From assembly GCA_903872255.1 (NCBI GenBank), contig CAIQJW010000311.1, positions 1 through 7,601 on the forward strand: DNA of 7,601 bases. The letters are read 5' to 3'. This document shows positions 6,599 through 7,601 of this stretch, piece by piece. Positions within the stretch are counted from its first letter, which is position 1; each line of letters starts with the position of its first letter. Position numbers and translations under genes: made by a program. Origin of the DNA: an uncultured delta proteobacterium (GTDB lineage Bacteria; Desulfobacterota; Syntrophorhabdia; Syntrophorhabdales; Syntrophorhabdaceae). The notes under the pieces were generated by a model. The model had not been told where the DNA came from, did no database searches, and saw nothing but the letters and a program-made list of their open reading frames with translations.

Positions 6599-6712
6599 AC
6601 GAGATATTTTATCATAGTCGGTATGGCCGATGAATACATGCTGAACGCGGGCGCCGAAGATGACGCTTTGAACAGCCTCGGCCTGGTCATGGAAAAATAC
6701 GGTTATAAGTAA
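6599..6712 (+). CDS. Small ORF of 29-37 aa, start unresolved
   Basis: An open frame ending at TAA 6710-6712 reads MADEYMLNAGAEDDALNSLG and continues to EKYGYK when begun at ATG 6623 (29 aa). That ATG has no ribosome binding site. Reading upstream the frame stays open as RYFIIVG back to ACG at 6599, which lies seven bases after GAGG (6588-6591), an ideal position; an ACG start, or a T-to-C change in an ATG, would give 37 aa. The codon choice resembles neighbouring genes, and the stop overlaps the glycosyltransferase start as TAATG, which lacks its own good ribosome binding site. So it may serve to couple translation. It has no recognised family. It could instead be the remnant of a longer gene, or chance. 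Confidence 0.35.
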   Translation, partial: TRYFIIVGMADEYMLNAGAEDDALNSLGLVMEKYGYK

Positions 6713-7601
6713 TGGACACCCAGGTTAGCCCTAAAGACCGGTTGTCTTTAAAATTTATAATAATATTTCTCATTGCCGGATCCCTTCTTCTGTATTTCAC
6801 AAATCTCGGAGGGCGCGACTTCTGGGCGCCGGATGAGGGTGATTTCGCACAGATAGTGAAAGAACTTGACAGTGACCCCATCGTGCCCCATTTGAACAAT
6901 GTACCCTATGGCGAAAAACCTCCGCTTTTTTATTATATCGTTTACGGATTTACCAAAACATTACGGTGTCTCCCAAACGAAACTTCGATGCGCCTGTCGT
7001 CAGCTTTCGCAGCATTGATAACCCTCATTCTTTTTTTCCTTATCACCTCCCGGGCATTCGGTCTTTCGCGATCGCTCATCAACGTAATTATTCTCGGGCT
7101 CACCCCGCTTTTTTACTGGCAGGCACGCTATCTTCAGGTCGACATGGTCTTTTCGGCTGCCCTCGTTATCGCTCTCCTCGCGTTCTTCAGATTTATGGAA
7201 CATGGCAGGGCAGGCTGGTATTACGCTTTTTTCATCATGCTCGCGCTGGCCTTTATGACAAAAGGCCCTCTCTCGGTTGCACTCGTTGTTCCGGTTGTTA
7301 TTCTCTACTGCATTTCCGAGAAAAGGATAGCCGCTCTATTAACCCGGCATACTGCTTTCGGCATCCTGGTGTTCCTCGCCATCATTGTTCCGTGGTATTG
7401 TGCCGTGTATTTAAAGGAGGGGTATCCGTACCTGTACGAAAATATCCTTCGCCAGAATTTCCTGAGATTTTTTGAGGCATGGAGCCATAAGCGGCCCTTC
7501 TACTATTATTTTACGACGCTTCCATTCGATTTTTTTCCATGGAGTATCTTTTTGCCGCTCGGTCTTTACACCGCGTTCAAAACCTGGAAGACGAATAATA
7601 A
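6712..7601 (+). CDS. ArnT/PMT-family membrane glycosyltransferase (3' truncated by window edge)
   Basis: The frame is open from ATG 6712 to the last base (296 codons plus two bases), so the gene continues beyond the window. It is a GT-C fold integral membrane enzyme of the ArnT / dolichyl-phosphate-mannose mannosyltransferase group, which moves a sugar from a polyprenyl-phosphate donor to lipid or protein on the outer face of the membrane. A short N-terminal tail precedes a first helix (about 13-30). A catalytic-loop FWAPDEGDF follows (D41, E42), then GEKPPLFYY (67-75), RLSSAF, QARYLQVDM (137-145), FMTKGPLS (181-188) and SHKRPFYYY...DFFPW (258-277), all typical of ArnT-like proteins. Multiple hydrophobic helices alternate. 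Acceptor and sugar cannot be inferred; real ArnT (aminoarabinose to lipid A) is only one possibility. It overlaps the upstream small ORF by one base. Confidence 0.9.
   Translation, partial: MDTQVSPKDRLSLKFIIIFLIAGSLLLYFTNLGGRDFWAPDEGDFAQIVKELDSDPIVPHLNNVPYGEKPPLFYYIVYGFTKTLRCLPNETSMRLSSAFAALITLILFFLITSRAFGLSRSLINVIILGLTPLFYWQARYLQVDMVFSAALVIALLAFFRFMEHGRAGWYYAFFIMLALAFMTKGPLSVALVVPVVILYCISEKRIAALLTRHTAFGILVFLAIIVPWYCAVYLKEGYPYLYENILRQNFLRFFEAWSHKRPFYYYFTTLPFDFFPWSIFLPLGLYTAFKTWKTNN

Noticed and set aside
6966..7475. A 169-aa plus-strand ORF within the glycosyltransferase
   Set aside because: It is out of frame with the clear ArnT-like frame that is open from 6712 to the end and carries all family motifs.

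Overview
The window looks like chromosomal DNA of a Gram-negative-type anaerobe, possibly in the Desulfobacterota (Deltaproteobacteria) or Nitrospirota range. The hints are a two-subunit oxygen-sensitive [4Fe-4S] fumarase, an ArnT-like glycosyltransferase, medium GC content and dispersed palindromic and heptamer repeats. No gene fixes the phylum, so this placement is inference.

Left half (about 1-4800, minus strand). Five genes read leftwards from a promoter near 4794: malic enzyme, fumarase alpha, fumarase beta, inositol-3-phosphate synthase (ino1) and a phosphatidylinositol-phosphate synthase (PgsA1-like). Junctions are 11 bp, a 4-bp ATGA overlap, 63 bp and 9 bp, so one operon or two abutting ones is likely. 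The first three genes interconvert fumarate, malate and pyruvate. The last two form a complete two-step route from glucose-6-phosphate to phosphatidylinositol phosphate. The block ends in an 11.7-copy 7-bp tandem array that supplies the last codons and stop of the lipid gene. Beyond it lies a nested palindromic repeat (13-147).

Middle (about 4765-5100). The divergent intergenic region holds a -10 for the malic enzyme operon, a second cluster of nearly the same heptamer arranged as an inverted repeat, a good promoter and an elongator-type tRNA with anticodon CAU. A strong intrinsic terminator follows, and its T-tract directly touches the ribosome binding site of the next gene.

Right half (5107-7601, plus strand). 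A coiled-coil C4 zinc-ribbon protein (TTG start) is followed by RNase HI (1-nt overlap), then RNase P RNA (rnpB, type A), whose first helix includes the rnhA stop codon. After that come a very small ORF with an unresolved start and an ArnT/PMT-family membrane glycosyltransferase that runs off the right edge. No terminator is visible between the zinc-ribbon gene and the glycosyltransferase, so rnpB may be cut from a longer transcript.

The core genes belong to known families. The parts worth a second look are mostly non-coding: the related heptamer families, the compensatory changes in the nested palindrome, the rnhA/rnpB overlap with its 18-bp perfect flanking inverted repeat, the terminator abutting the zinc-ribbon gene's ribosome binding site, and the small ORF before the glycosyltransferase.
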